From NCBI RefSeq assembly GCF_001696715.1, contig NZ_MBFM01000006.1, positions 1 to 37,868 of the forward strand: a stretch of 37,868 nt of DNA. The letters run 5' to 3'. The DNA is from Thauera phenolivorans. GTDB taxonomy: Bacteria; Pseudomonadota; Gammaproteobacteria; Burkholderiales; Rhodocyclaceae. Positions 1 through 8,609 of the stretch are shown here, piece after piece (the stretch's first letter is position 1; each line of letters begins with the position of its first letter). Made by a program: the position numbers and the translations under genes. The notes beneath the pieces were generated by a model that worked only from the letters and a program-made list of their open reading frames with translations, did not search any database and had not been told where the DNA came from.

Positions 1-242
1 GTTGTAGTGGCATTTTTGAAAGTGTGCTCCAGAAAACACAAGCACTTGCGAGCGTAACTGTCGAACTCGGGGAGCCTCCTTGCATCTCGCGAAGGATGGG
101 GCAGAGGGAGCACAGATCACGCGCTTGTGAGTCCTTCTCCTCAGCCCGAGCGGGGACCGCCGGCGCTTCCGCCCCGGCGGCTTTCTTCTTTCGGATCGAC
201 CCGCTCCGCGCCAAGGCGACTCGGCGAGTGTTTTCGCGCGGC

Positions 243-809
243 TCAGTCGCTCAGAATGCGCCGTCCGGGAAAGAAACCCTTAATCTCCTGAAACGTCGGG
301 CAGCCCAGCACACCCACCGGAGCCTGGCGCGCGGCGGTCGCGTTCGATGGTTTCTGTGCAGACGTCTCCTTGGGCGGCGGCGCAAACCAGAACAGGAACG
401 CCAGCGATGAGAGCACGACGACCAAGGAAGACCAGTTCCATGGACGACGTGCTTCTGCAATGAGGTGTTGGAGCTCGATCTTGTTGCTGACCGAGTGGCC
501 GATCTTCGGTCCGTCATAGTCGGCTTCGCCCCTCAGCTGAGACTCGACCGCCCCGGCGCGCGTGATGGCCTGCTGGCTGATCGCGCGATGGTAGAGCTCC
601 CATACCATGAAGAGGAGCGTCAGCACGATCGCGCCGGCGAACATCCATCCTCGGCTTCCTCTCATGCCTTCCGCATAGGTCGCCGCGGTCAGACCGGCGA
701 TGATCACAAAGAGGAGGCCCTTGACGCGCATGGCGTGGTTCTCGTGCCGGCCGATGACTTCCTGCAGCAGCTTGAGTTCTTCTAAGGCAAGATCACCGTT
801 AAGCAGCAT
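243..809 (-). CDS. hypothetical protein with three membrane segments
   Basis: This 188-residue protein is not one I recognise. Three hydrophobic stretches are visible at about residues 31-46, 55-73 and 127-143, with a charged, probably cytoplasmic, loop at 74-125 and a short Pro/Ala-rich tail after the last segment. The ATG is preceded by a purine-rich GGAAGGG a few bases upstream, which supports the start. The gene stands alone, and the following 242 nt to the window edge hold no convincing gene. It lies next to a toxin-antitoxin pair and REP-like hairpins, so it may belong to an accessory patch, but no function can be assigned from sequence. Confidence 0.7.
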   Translation of the reverse strand: MLLNGDLALEELKLLQEVIGRHENHAMRVKGLLFVIIAGLTAATYAEGMRGSRGWMFAGAIVLTLLFMVWELYHRAISQQAITRAGAVESQLRGEADYDGPKIGHSVSNKIELQHLIAEARRPWNWSSLVVVLSSLAFLFWFAPPPKETSAQKPSNATAARQAPVGVLGCPTFQEIKGFFPGRRILSD

Positions 810-926
810 GGCCCTTCCCTCCCCGTGTCGCTTGGTTTACGTATAGCGCGTCCGCGCGGGGAGCGGGCAAGGTGGTTGACGTCAATGACCAGGATGCGCC
901 GGCAAGCGACGCCGATCGCAGGCACC

Positions 927-1008
927 GTAGGAGCGCAGCCCTCTGCGCGATGAGCGGCGGTCGGGCGCGCGATGACGGCGGCTATCGGCCTGGGGGCAGG
1001 CCTCCTAC
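927..1008. repeat. REP-like hairpin pair (array 1)
   Basis: Two 25-bp hairpin elements lie in inverted orientation: a type A copy at 927-951 (GTAGGAGC, GCAG-CCCT-CTGC stem-loop, GCGAT) and a diverged type B copy on the other strand at 984-1008. The pair fills most of the gap between the hypothetical membrane protein and vapC. The ends are shared with the other arrays in this window. Confidence 0.8.
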
Positions 1009-1046
1009 AGCAGGCGGAGACGGGTTCGGCACGGGGAGTTGGGCGC

Positions 1047-1439
1047 TTACCAAAGCACGTTCACCCCGAAAAGTCCGAATACCGGATCGCAGGTCACCAA
1101 CACCAGGCCCTCCAGCTCGCTCTGCGCGGCCAGCATGCGATCGAAGGGATCACGATGCGCGAGCGCGTAGCCGCCCGCCTTGAGGCAGTGGTAATAGCTG
1201 ATCGGCAGATACTCGAAGCCGTCGGCGCTCACGAGTTCATCGAAGCGGGCGACCGCCTCCCCCGCCTCGCCGAGCTTGCCGATACGATGCTTGGTCGCCA
1301 GCTCCCACGGGCTCGCGGCGCTGACGAGAACGGTGCTGGCCCTGTCGGCGATCGCCTCGCGCGCCTTCGGCGAAAGATGCGGATCATCGGTCCACCACCA
1401 CAACAGCGCATGGGTGTCGAGCAACAGACGCATCCTCAC
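1047..1439 (-). CDS. vapC: VapC-family PIN-domain toxin
   Basis: PIN-domain ribonuclease of a type II toxin-antitoxin system, 130 residues counted from the GTG start. The N-terminal LLLDTHALLWW block is typical of this VapC subfamily. The acidic residues expected for Mg2+-dependent cleavage are visible: D8, E46, D97 in HRDPFDR, and D118. The GTG start at 1439 overlaps the antitoxin stop by 4 nt (GTGA); an in-frame ATG two codons later is the alternative. VapC toxins normally cleave tRNA or rRNA, but the target here is unknown. The upstream neighbour is its matching Phd/YefM-type antitoxin. Confidence 0.88.
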   Translation of the reverse strand: MRMRLLLDTHALLWWWTDDPHLSPKAREAIADRASTVLVSAASPWELATKHRIGKLGEAGEAVARFDELVSADGFEYLPISYYHCLKAGGYALAHRDPFDRMLAAQSELEGLVLVTCDPVFGLFGVNVLW

Positions 1440-1666
1440 TCCCAGGCGGCGAGCTCTTCGGGCGGCAGCGGCTCGAAGAAGGCCTCGGATAGGTGCTTGC
1501 CAGCGAGGCGGCCGGGTTTGCGCGCAGTCGCCTCGGGCGCGAGTGGCATCAGTCGCGCATAGGGCTTGCCCGCCTTGGCAAGGATGATCTCCTGCCCGGC
1601 ATGCGCCTGCTCGAGCAGGCGGGAGAGTTGTGTCTTGGCCTCGTGGACATTGACGATTAGGGGCAT
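1436..1666 (-). CDS. Phd/YefM-type (VapB) antitoxin
   Basis: Antitoxin of 76 residues beginning MPLIVNVHEAKTQLSRLLEQ, the characteristic N-terminal DNA-binding fold of the Phd/YefM (prevent-host-death) family. The C-terminal half, rich in Ala, Pro and Glu, is the expected toxin-wrapping tail. I chose the ATG at 1666 over a much longer upstream frame because GGAGG sits 5 nt upstream and the homology begins there. It is translated just ahead of, and overlapping, the PIN toxin. A 12-bp palindrome about 30 nt upstream is a plausible autoregulatory operator. Confidence 0.88.
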   Translation of the reverse strand: MPLIVNVHEAKTQLSRLLEQAHAGQEIILAKAGKPYARLMPLAPEATARKPGRLAGKHLSEAFFEPLPPEELAAWE

Positions 1667-1694
1667 GACGGCCTCCATCGGACTAAGTTGATTG

Positions 1695-1706
1695 GCTAAG
1701 CTTAGC
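1695..1706. promoter_or_regulatory. candidate operator of the VapBC operon
   Basis: A perfect 12-bp palindrome GCTAAGCTTAGC lies 29 nt upstream of the antitoxin start, in a local AT-rich patch. Phd/VapB antitoxins usually repress their own promoter by binding such palindromes. The role is inferred, and no strong promoter hexamers are visible. Confidence 0.5.
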
Positions 1707-1837
1707 TCTGAAAAAGGCGGCGTACCAGCGACTGTAGGGGCAGGCACGCGTTCGGCACGCAGCGATGAAGTCCAAGACAGCAGCCCCCCAAATAGTGCAA
1801 ACCGCAGATCGCAGGTCACGAACAGGCGGCGGATCCG

Positions 1838-2143
1838 CTATCCCGAGCACGTGACGAGCAGCGTGACGAGGTAGGAAGCGACGAAGAACGCATAGCCCAG
1901 GAACAGGCACCAGGTATGCAGCGCACTCCACGTCTGGGCCTTGCCGAGGAGCTTGGCGAAGAGATCGCCCTTCCATACGTGAAATTCCGCGCCGACCTTA
2001 TTACCGAGCGGGGTGGCGCCAAGCTTGCTGGCGCGAAACCCCGCCTTGGCCATCCACACCGCCGGCAGCGCAAGTAAGATCAACCCGACAAAGCCAAGGG
2101 CATCACCCAGCTTGGGCCAGCACCAGACCTCGGCGAACGACAT
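1838..2143 (-). CDS. small two-TM membrane protein, unknown
   Basis: Protein of 101 residues with two hydrophobic segments at about 16-33 and 76-97, separated by a loop containing Lys, Trp and Phe. The ATG at 2143 is 14 nt after the stop of the XRE regulator gene, so it is probably the last gene of a three-gene minus-strand operon. A longer frame reaches upstream into the regulator gene but reads Arg-rich shadow sequence there. I do not recognise a family. Its place behind a regulator and an unknown small protein suggests an accessory module. Confidence 0.6.
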   Translation of the reverse strand: MSFAEVWCWPKLGDALGFVGLILLALPAVWMAKAGFRASKLGATPLGNKVGAEFHVWKGDLFAKLLGKAQTWSALHTWCLFLGYAFFVASYLVTLLVTCSG

Positions 2144-2157
2144 CGGCTTCCGCCCCC

Positions 2158-2535
2158 CTACGCATCGCCAGCGTGCTGGATGGCAGAATGGATCAGTGCG
2201 GCCTCGGACTCGCGGCCGAGCGGAACGGTGACCAGTTCGCCGTCGCTCGCGAACACGTAGGCCACCGCGGCATTGCAAGCCTGGGCATAGGCCTCGATGC
2301 TAGCCGCGCTCGGGAAGGCGCCGGAGGCCGACTCCATCCGCGACACGAAGGCCTGGTCCTTGCCCATCGCCCCCGCCAGCTCGGTCTGCGTGAGTCCGGC
2401 GTTCCGGCGCAGCCCGACGAGGGCGAGAGCCAGATCGCGCCGTGGTTCGGAATCGCGCAGCCGGCGGTCGAGCTCGGGCGATTCCCGACGGAGCTCGTCC
2501 ATCACTGACTTCATGGTCCTGCTATCACTTGTCAT
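2158..2535 (-). CDS. XRE-family helix-turn-helix regulator
   Basis: DNA-binding protein of 125 residues. A Cro/C1-type HTH occupies about 38-90, with the typical GLTQTELAGAMGKDQAFVSR core at 47-66. The N-terminal extension, which includes MDELRRESPELDRRLRD, resembles antitoxin-type XRE proteins that follow a toxin gene. ATG at 2535 was chosen; ATG at 2514 is possible. It lies 32 nt downstream of the unknown gene at 2568-2924 and upstream of the small membrane protein. It probably regulates the operon through the palindrome at 2948-2961. Confidence 0.8.
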   Translation of the reverse strand: MTSDSRTMKSVMDELRRESPELDRRLRDSEPRRDLALALVGLRRNAGLTQTELAGAMGKDQAFVSRMESASGAFPSAASIEAYAQACNAAVAYVFASDGELVTVPLGRESEAALIHSAIQHAGDA

Positions 2536-2567
2536 CGATCCTGCCTCCAGCGCGGCTATTTTGCATG

Positions 2568-2924
2568 TCAGGGATAGGGAGTCCGCCCGGGCGAAGCCAG
2601 GCCGTGCGCCTTGCACGCCTCGGCGTAGACTTCGTCGCGAGCGGGATTGTTGCGCGTCAGGCCGAGATAGGTGTAGCGGTCGGTGCCGACCTCCCGCGTC
2701 AACATGGCGCTCCTGGGGTCGCCGTCCTTGACCGGAAGGGCGTAGGTCTGAAAACGGTTGTCCAGGGTCTCGATCCGCTCCCGCTCGTCCCATCCGTATC
2801 GGTTCGTCTTGACGACGAAAAAGTAGAAGGCCTCCTGAAAATCCAGATCCTGCCCGCGCAGTTCGTCCATCACCCGACCCGGCGGATCGGAATAGCAAAC
2901 GAATTCGTAACGATCCTGATCCAT
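2568..2924 (-). CDS. unknown 118-aa protein upstream of XRE regulator (possible toxin)
   Basis: A soluble 118-residue protein, rich in aromatic and charged residues, without a domain I can name. Its position as first gene, followed by an XRE regulator, matches the HigB-HigA order of toxin then antitoxin, but the sequence does not look like a typical RelE/HigB fold, so toxin function is only a guess. A GAGG Shine-Dalgarno lies 7 nt before the ATG. A promoter with an embedded palindrome sits directly upstream, which supports this as the first gene of the operon. Confidence 0.6.
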   Translation of the reverse strand: MDQDRYEFVCYSDPPGRVMDELRGQDLDFQEAFYFFVVKTNRYGWDERERIETLDNRFQTYALPVKDGDPRSAMLTREVGTDRYTYLGLTRNNPARDEVYAEACKAHGLASPGRTPYP

Positions 2925-2941
2925 TCCTCAGCCTCGTTATG

Positions 2942-2970
2942 TATTTTTGTTCATATGATCAAAAAGTCAA
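2942..2970 (-). promoter_or_regulatory. promoter with embedded operator for the XRE module
   Basis: Read on the minus strand, TTGACT (2970-2965) is followed by an exact 17-nt spacer and a weak AAAATA -10 box (2947-2942), about 18 nt from the start codon. The spacer contains a 14-bp imperfect palindrome (2948-2961; TGTTCATATGATCA on the plus strand, one mismatched pair). A repressor bound there would block RNA polymerase, as expected for autoregulation by the XRE protein. Confidence 0.55.
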
Positions 2971-3005
2971 CCCCGACCGAACGCCCTGGTCAAGCTTAGA
3001 CGACG

Positions 3006-3133
3006 ATCGCCCTGGGGGCAGGGCTTCTACAGGGGCGCCGGTCGCAGGCACCGTAGGAGCGCACCCCTGTGCGCGATGGCGGCGGTTGTGCCGGCGATGA
3101 CGGCTGCTATCGCCCTGGGGGCAGGGCGCCTAC
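3006..3133. repeat. REP-like hairpin array 2
   Basis: Three 25-bp elements alternate in orientation: type B at 3006-3030 (minus), type A variant at 3053-3077 (plus) and type B at 3109-3133 (minus). Together with the promoter region at 2942-2970 this accounts for the 323-nt gap between the XRE module and the prenyltransferase gene. Confidence 0.8.
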
Positions 3134-3247
3134 CGCGGGCGGGAGCGCCGCGAGGCGTCTGTCGCACCGCAGCAGAAATTTCTCGAAACCGCACGCCGCA
3201 TGGCAGACTAGCACCCATCCCCTCCCCGCTGCACCTGCCGCCAGAAC

Positions 3248-4219
3248 ATGCCCGACACCCTCCCCCTGATCGCCCCGGGCGAACCCCATCCCGCCCGCCT
3301 GACGCACCCGCTGTGGCGCTACTTCCTCGCCACCCGCCCGGCCTTCCTCTCGGTCACCCTCGTCGGCTGCCTCGTCGGGCTGGCGACCGCCCACCACGGC
3401 GGCGTCGCCATCGATCTCGCCACCGCGATCGTCACCGTGCTGTTCGCCCTCGTCGCTCAGGCCGGCGTGAATGTCCTCAACGACTACTACGACGCCGAGA
3501 GCGGCGCCGACGAGCGCAACGAGGAGCGCATCTTCCCCTTCACCGGCGGCAGCCGCTTCATCACCAACGGCGTGCACACCGCCCGCCAGACCCGCATCTT
3601 CGGCTTCGCCCTGCTCGGCGCGGTGATCCCCGCCGGGCTGTGGCTCGCCTGGCAGGCCGGCCCCGGGCTGATCGCGATCGGCATGGCCGGGTTGTTCGTC
3701 GGCTGGGCCTACTCCGCGCCGCCGCTCGCGCTGGTGAGCCGTGGCCTCGGCGAAGTGGCGATCACCCTGTGCTGGCTGCTGGTGGTGATCGGCGCCGACT
3801 ACGTGCAGCGCGGCGGCTTCTCGCTGCTGCCCGCGCTCGCCGGCCTCTCCTACGCGCTGCTGGTGGCCAACGTGCTCTACATCAACCAGTTCCCCGACCG
3901 CGCGGGCGACGCCGCCGCCGGCAAGCGCACCCTGGTCGTGCGCCTCGGCGCCGACGCCGCCAAGTGGGGCTACCTGCTGATCGCGATCGTCGCCTACGCC
4001 TGGCTGGTGGCGATGGTCGCCGGCGAGCACCTGCCGCGCTACGCCGCCGCCGCCGGGCTCACCCTGGTGGTGTCCTTCTCCGCCGCGCGTCAGCTGATCG
4101 CCGACGCCGCCCGGCCCGCCGAGCTCGCCCCCGCGCTCAAGCTCACCATCCTCGCCGCCAACCTGCACGGCCTCGTGCTCGCCGCCGCGCTCGCCTTCGT
4201 CGCGCCGGTCGGCGGCTGA
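3248..4219 (+). CDS. UbiA/MenA-family polyprenyltransferase
   Basis: Integral membrane prenyltransferase of 323 residues. The first aspartate-rich motif [11 protein letters not shown] is at 78-88, and the second is the NQFPDRAGD block followed by AAGKRTL. Between and after these lie about eight hydrophobic helices. Such enzymes attach an isoprenoid chain to an aromatic acceptor, as in menaquinone or ubiquinone synthesis. The NDYYD-x-x-SG-x-D form and the GKRTL tail resemble MenA more than UbiA, but the acceptor cannot be fixed from sequence. It ends 19 nt before ruvA, so the two are probably co-transcribed. A second family member is at 22461. Confidence 0.82.
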   Translation: MPDTLPLIAPGEPHPARLTHPLWRYFLATRPAFLSVTLVGCLVGLATAHHGGVAIDLATAIVTVLFALVAQAGVNVLNDYYDAESGADERNEERIFPFTGGSRFITNGVHTARQTRIFGFALLGAVIPAGLWLAWQAGPGLIAIGMAGLFVGWAYSAPPLALVSRGLGEVAITLCWLLVVIGADYVQRGGFSLLPALAGLSYALLVANVLYINQFPDRAGDAAAGKRTLVVRLGADAAKWGYLLIAIVAYAWLVAMVAGEHLPRYAAAAGLTLVVSFSAARQLIADAARPAELAPALKLTILAANLHGLVLAAALAFVAPVGG

Positions 4220-4238
4220 ACCCCGGGGCCACGCTGAC

Positions 4239-4838
4239 ATGATCGGACGCCTCACCGGCACCCTGCTCGAAAAGAACCCGCCGCAGATCCTGCTCGACGT
4301 GCACGGCGTCGGCTACGAGATCGACGTGCCGATGAGCACCTTCTACGGCCTGCCCGCCACCGGCGCGGCGGTGAGCCTGCACACCCACTTCGCGGTGCGC
4401 GAGGACGGCCACTTCCTCTACGGCTTCGCCACCCACGAGGAGCGCACCGCCTTCCGCCAGCTGCTCAAGGTGAGCGGCGTGGGCGCGCGCATGGCGCTCG
4501 CGGTGCTCTCCGGGCTGTCGGTGAACGACCTCGCGCAGGCGGTGGCGCTGCAGGAAGCCGGCCGCCTGGTGAAGATCCCCGGCATCGGCAAGAAGACCGC
4601 CGAGCGCCTGCTGCTCGAGCTGCGCGACAAACTCGGCAAGGCCCTGCCCGAGCTCGCCGGCGCGCGCCTGGCCGCCGCGCCCGGCGCCGAGCCCGACGCC
4701 CGCAGCGACATCCTCAACGCCCTCCTCGCACTCGGCTACAACGAGCGCGAGGCGCTCGGCGCGATGAAGGGGCTGGCGGAGGAAGTGGGCGTGTCGGAGG
4801 GCATCCGGCTGGCGCTGAAGGCCTTGTCCAAGGGTTGA
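4239..4838 (+). CDS. ruvA: Holliday junction branch migration protein RuvA
   Basis: Junction-binding subunit of the RuvABC resolvasome, 199 residues, the usual length. The N-terminal OB-fold begins [12 protein letters not shown]. Two helix-hairpin-helix motifs that grip the DNA backbone are visible ([14 protein letters not shown] and [15 protein letters not shown]), and the C-terminal RuvB-contacting domain ends in LALKALSKG. RuvA tetramers hold the four-way junction while RuvB drives migration. The gene follows the prenyltransferase by 19 nt. ruvB is downstream on the same strand but separated by a 381-nt block of REP-like hairpins, and ruvC is about 17 kb away. Confidence 0.97.
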   Translation: MIGRLTGTLLEKNPPQILLDVHGVGYEIDVPMSTFYGLPATGAAVSLHTHFAVREDGHFLYGFATHEERTAFRQLLKVSGVGARMALAVLSGLSVNDLAQAVALQEAGRLVKIPGIGKKTAERLLLELRDKLGKALPELAGARLAAAPGAEPDARSDILNALLALGYNEREALGAMKGLAEEVGVSEGIRLALKALSKG

Positions 4839-4858
4839 GCAACGGCGCCCGCGGCCAT

Positions 4859-5148
4859 GTGGGAGCCCTGCCCTCAGGGCGATAAGCCGCGGTTGTGCGG
4901 CCGATAACGACCGCCATCGCCCTGGGGGCAGGGCTCCTACGGCGGGGCGGTGCGCGGTGGCACCGTAGGAGCGCAGCCCTCTGCGCGATAGCGGCGGTTG
5001 TGCCGGCGATGCGGCCGCTATCGCCCTGGGGGCAGGGCTCCTACCGGGGGGCGCCCGTCGAAGGCGCCGTAGGAGCGCAGCCCTCTGCGCGATTAAGGCG
5101 GTGGTGCGCGCGATGCGGCTGCAATCGCCCTGGGGGCAGGGCTCCTAC
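4859..5148. repeat. REP-like hairpin array 3 (between ruvA and ruvB)
   Basis: Six 25-bp hairpin elements fill the 381-nt ruvA-ruvB gap: type B at 4859-4883 (plus, GTGGGAGC variant), 4916-4940, 5020-5044 and 5124-5148 (all minus), and type A at 4965-4989 and 5069-5093 (plus). From 4916 on, B and A alternate with a period near 104 bp, suggesting tandem duplication of an A/B pair. No ORF in the gap is convincing. Confidence 0.85.
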
Positions 5149-5219
5149 CGGGGGTCATGACTGGACAAAACCCCAGCTCATGCCACCCAAGCCGGGCCAC
5201 GAGCGGCTAAACTCTCGCC

Positions 5220-6278
<1,059 letters not shown>

Positions 6279-6308
6279 GGGGAAGGCGCCGGCCGCGGCA
6301 GACCGGCT

Positions 6309-6803
6309 TCAGCCGGCGGCCATCAGCTGGCGGGCGCGGTCGGCGGTGTCGAGCACCTCGTCGAGCGTGCGCGACACGAGCAGCGAGCCGAAGTGCGTCA
6401 GCGCCGCCTGGCTGACGAAGAGATGGCCGTTCTCCTCGCGTCCGACCCAGCCCAGCTCGACCAGGCGGGAGACCTTGCGTCGCACCGTCTCGCGCGGCAG
6501 GCCGGCGGCGGAGGCGATCGAGAAGGTGTTGCAGGGCCGCAGCCGGCAGCGCCAGTCGCCGCTCGTGCCCTTCCACTCGAACTCGTCGCGCGGACCGATG
6601 TTGTGCAGTGCGATCTCGCCGAGCAGGATCGGCAGCATGATGTCGTGGTCGAATTCGTCGTACCAGCCGCGCAGGCTGCGCATCTCGTGGCGCGCCAGCA
6701 GCAGGGCGATCGAACGCAGGGCCCGCCGCGACGGCGAAGCCGAGGGCGACGCGGATTCGGTGTCGGGCTTCCCCTCGGGAAGCGATCGGCTGCTGCGGGA
6801 CAT
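6309..6803 (-). CDS. small winged-helix transcriptional regulator (Crp-type HTH)
   Basis: Protein of 164 residues. After a disordered Ser/Pro-rich head (1-30) comes a helical segment, then a C-terminal winged HTH whose recognition region GLPRETVRRKVSRLVELGWV (about 101-120) resembles the Crp/Fnr-type HTH. No cyclic-nucleotide domain is present. The ATG at 6803 has AGGAG 5 nt upstream. The gene lies downstream of xerC on the same strand with a 167-nt gap that contains an 11-bp perfect inverted repeat, a candidate operator. Target genes are unknown. Confidence 0.75.
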   Translation of the reverse strand: MSRSSRSLPEGKPDTESASPSASPSRRALRSIALLLARHEMRSLRGWYDEFDHDIMLPILLGEIALHNIGPRDEFEWKGTSGDWRCRLRPCNTFSIASAAGLPRETVRRKVSRLVELGWVGREENGHLFVSQAALTHFGSLLVSRTLDEVLDTADRARQLMAAG

Positions 6804-6907
6804 GGCACTCCTGGGCTGCCCTGCCGGCCTGCGTTGCGCGCGGCGGCACCGGGGCGGTTGGTCGTTGCAATCGAAATGTCGAGGACGAGCATACCCAAGC
6901 GCCATCT

Positions 6908-6937
6908 CCGTCACTGCGGAGGAATGCGCAGTGACGG
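6908..6937. promoter_or_regulatory. 11-bp perfect inverted repeat upstream of the wHTH regulator
   Basis: CCGTCACTGCG (6908-6918) and CGCAGTGACGG (6927-6937) are exact reverse complements separated by 8 nt. The repeat lies 105 nt upstream of the regulator start and partly overlaps a -35-like GTGACG on the minus strand that precedes a TATGCT box by 15 nt. No T-tract follows on either strand, so an operator is likelier than a terminator. Confidence 0.5.
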
Positions 6938-6970
6938 CACCGGAGGCCCCAGCGAGTGTGGAATTTGCCG

Positions 6971-7879
6971 CTATTTGCTGCGCGCGCGCGGGTGCGCCTG
7001 GTCGTACACCCGGGCCAGATGCTGGAAATCGAGATGGGTATAGATCTGGGTGCTGCGGATGCTGGCGTGGCCGAGCAGCTCCTGCACCGCCCTCAGGTCC
7101 CCGCTCGACTGCAGCATGTGGCTGGCGAAACTGTGGCGCAGCATGTGGGGATGGACATGCACGCCGAGGCCGAGCGCACGTGCGCGCACCTCGAGCCGGC
7201 TGCGGATCGCGCCCGGGCTCATGCGCGTGCCGGTGCGGGTGACGAACAGCGCCGGCTCGCCCGCGCGCGCGAGCTGGGCGCGCAGCGTGGCCCAGGCCTG
7301 CAGCGCCGTCCACGCCTTGCCGCCGACCGGCACGCTGCGGCTGCGGCCGCGCTTGCCGGTGACGGTGACCATGCCTTCGGCCCGATCGAGGCCGCGGTCG
7401 ACATCGAGCCCGGCGAGCTCGGACAGGCGCAGGCCGGAGGAATAGAAAAGCTCGAACATCGCCAGATCGCGCACCTCGAGCAAGCTCTCGGCGGGCGGGT
7501 CGAGCAGGGCCTGGGCCTGGTCAGGCGACAGCGCGCGCGGCAGCAGGGCGGGCGACTTCGGCGGACGGATGCCGTCCACCGGATTGGCGCGATGGCCGCG
7601 ATGACGGATCAGCCAGCGGTAGAGGCCGCGCCAGGCCGACAGGCAGCGACCGATCGAGCGCCCCGAGAGGCCCTCGCCGTGCAGGCGGCCGACGAAGCGG
7701 CGGATGTCGTGCGGCGCGAGCGCGGCCAGTTCGCGCCCTTCGGCGAGCACGGCGAGGCGCTCGAGGTCGTAGCGGTAGGCCTCAAGCGTGAGCGCCGCGG
7801 CGCGCCGCTGGCTGGCGAGCCAGAGCAGCCACTCCTCGCCGCCGGGCGGCAGCGCGGACGCGGCAGGCGCCTCGTTCAC
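6971..7879 (-). CDS. xerC: tyrosine recombinase XerC
   Basis: Site-specific recombinase of 302 residues that, with XerD, resolves chromosome dimers at dif. The N-terminal SAM-like core-binding domain spans about 10-95 and the catalytic domain 115-295. All catalytic residues are visible: R151, K176, H245 and R248 in HMLRHS, H271 in LLGHASI, and nucleophile Y280 in QIYTH. The GTG start at 7879 overlaps the DUF484 stop (GTGA), and homology begins a few residues later. The dapF-DUF484-xerC order matches the classical proteobacterial cluster, supporting housekeeping XerC rather than a mobile-element integrase. Confidence 0.95.
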   Translation of the reverse strand: MNEAPAASALPPGGEEWLLWLASQRRAAALTLEAYRYDLERLAVLAEGRELAALAPHDIRRFVGRLHGEGLSGRSIGRCLSAWRGLYRWLIRHRGHRANPVDGIRPPKSPALLPRALSPDQAQALLDPPAESLLEVRDLAMFELFYSSGLRLSELAGLDVDRGLDRAEGMVTVTGKRGRSRSVPVGGKAWTALQAWATLRAQLARAGEPALFVTRTGTRMSPGAIRSRLEVRARALGLGVHVHPHMLRHSFASHMLQSSGDLRAVQELLGHASIRSTQIYTHLDFQHLARVYDQAHPRARSK

Positions 7880-8532
7880 CCCGCGATCTCGCACAGCAGC
7901 GCGGCGGCGGCGAGTTCGCCGATGCGGCCGAGGTAGAGCGTGCCCATGCCGGGATAGAAGCGCTCGGGCTCCGGGCTGCCGAGCGCGAGCAGCCCGAACA
8001 GCTGGCCGTGGCGGCGCAGCGGCATCAGCGCCACCGAGTGCACGTGGATCGCCGCCTCGCCGAACCAGGCCAGCACCTCGACCTGCTCGGGGGTGCCGCA
8101 ATAGGGGTGGCGGAGGCTCTCGAAGTACTCGCGCGCCTCCTCGCTGACCGCCATGAACTCGGTTTCGGCGCGCGCCATCGCCCCGCCCCACAGGCGCAGG
8201 CCGACGTGGGGCACGGCGAAGTCCTCCTGCAGGCTGAGGATCAGCGCCTGGCGCACCGCCTCGAAGCTGCCCGCCTCGAGCAGGGCGAGCGCGAGCCGAT
8301 GGACCTTCTCGCTGATCTCGTCGTTCTCCTCGCCGAAGGCGATCAGCTGGGAAAGCTTGTGCTCGAGCTGGCGGATCTTGTCGCGCAGCGCGTGCTGCTG
8401 GCGCTCGACGAGCGAGATCGCCTGACCGCCGTGCTGCGGATGGGGCACCGTGAGGCGGGTGAACAGCTCCTCGTGATCGGCGAGAAACTCCGGGTTCTGC
8501 TGCAGGTAGAGGGCGACATCTTCGGCATTCAT
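7876..8532 (-). CDS. DUF484 family protein (GAF-like)
   Basis: A 218-residue protein of the DUF484 family, typically encoded between dapF and xerC. The N-terminus (MNAEDVALYLQQNPEFLADH) and the short coiled coil (SLVERQQHALRDKIRQLEHK) are hallmarks. The remainder resembles a GAF-like sensory fold. The family's function is not established. The gene starts 77 nt after dapF and overlaps xerC by 4 nt, so translation of xerC is probably coupled to it. Two perfect copies of a 13-bp sequence (GGTTGGGAAGCGG, 8581-8606) lie just upstream, between dapF and this gene. Confidence 0.92.
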   Translation of the reverse strand: MNAEDVALYLQQNPEFLADHEELFTRLTVPHPQHGGQAISLVERQQHALRDKIRQLEHKLSQLIAFGEENDEISEKVHRLALALLEAGSFEAVRQALILSLQEDFAVPHVGLRLWGGAMARAETEFMAVSEEAREYFESLRHPYCGTPEQVEVLAWFGEAAIHVHSVALMPLRRHGQLFGLLALGSPEPERFYPGMGTLYLGRIGELAAAALLCEIAG

Positions 8533-8580
8533 CGGCGAGGCTCCTGGCCGGCGCGGAGCGCGCGGCGCAATGCGGAAATG

Positions 8581-8606
8581 GGTTGGGAAGCGGGGTTGGG
8601 AAGCGG
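8581..8606. repeat. 13-bp tandem duplication
   Basis: GGTTGGGAAGCGG occurs twice in direct tandem (8581-8593 and 8594-8606) between dapF and the DUF484 gene. It looks like a slippage product, and no function is evident. Confidence 0.8.
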
Positions 8607-8609
8607 GGA

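Noticed and set aside
24-410. 128-codon plus-strand frame at the left edge
   Set aside because: Composition is Arg/Ala-rich shadow sequence, it overlaps the better supported minus-strand membrane protein, and it has no ribosome site or recognisable motif.
3107-4261. Long minus-strand open frames opposite the prenyltransferase, and similar long antisense frames opposite ruvB, metK, ahcY, the HerA-like gene and the lipid gene run
   Set aside because: They are the usual antisense shadows in high-GC DNA: Gly/Ala/Arg/His/Asp-rich, without domains, and opposite genes with clear catalytic motifs.
5156-5172. ACTGGACAAAA before ruvB as another copy of the CarH/LitR-like operator
   Set aside because: It matches only part of one arm, lacks the palindromic GTCCWGGAC core, and has no partner, so chance is likelier.
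6279-6308. GC-rich palindromes between ruvB and the convergent regulator as a terminator
   Set aside because: GCCGGC-type repeats can fold, but no T-tract follows on either strand.
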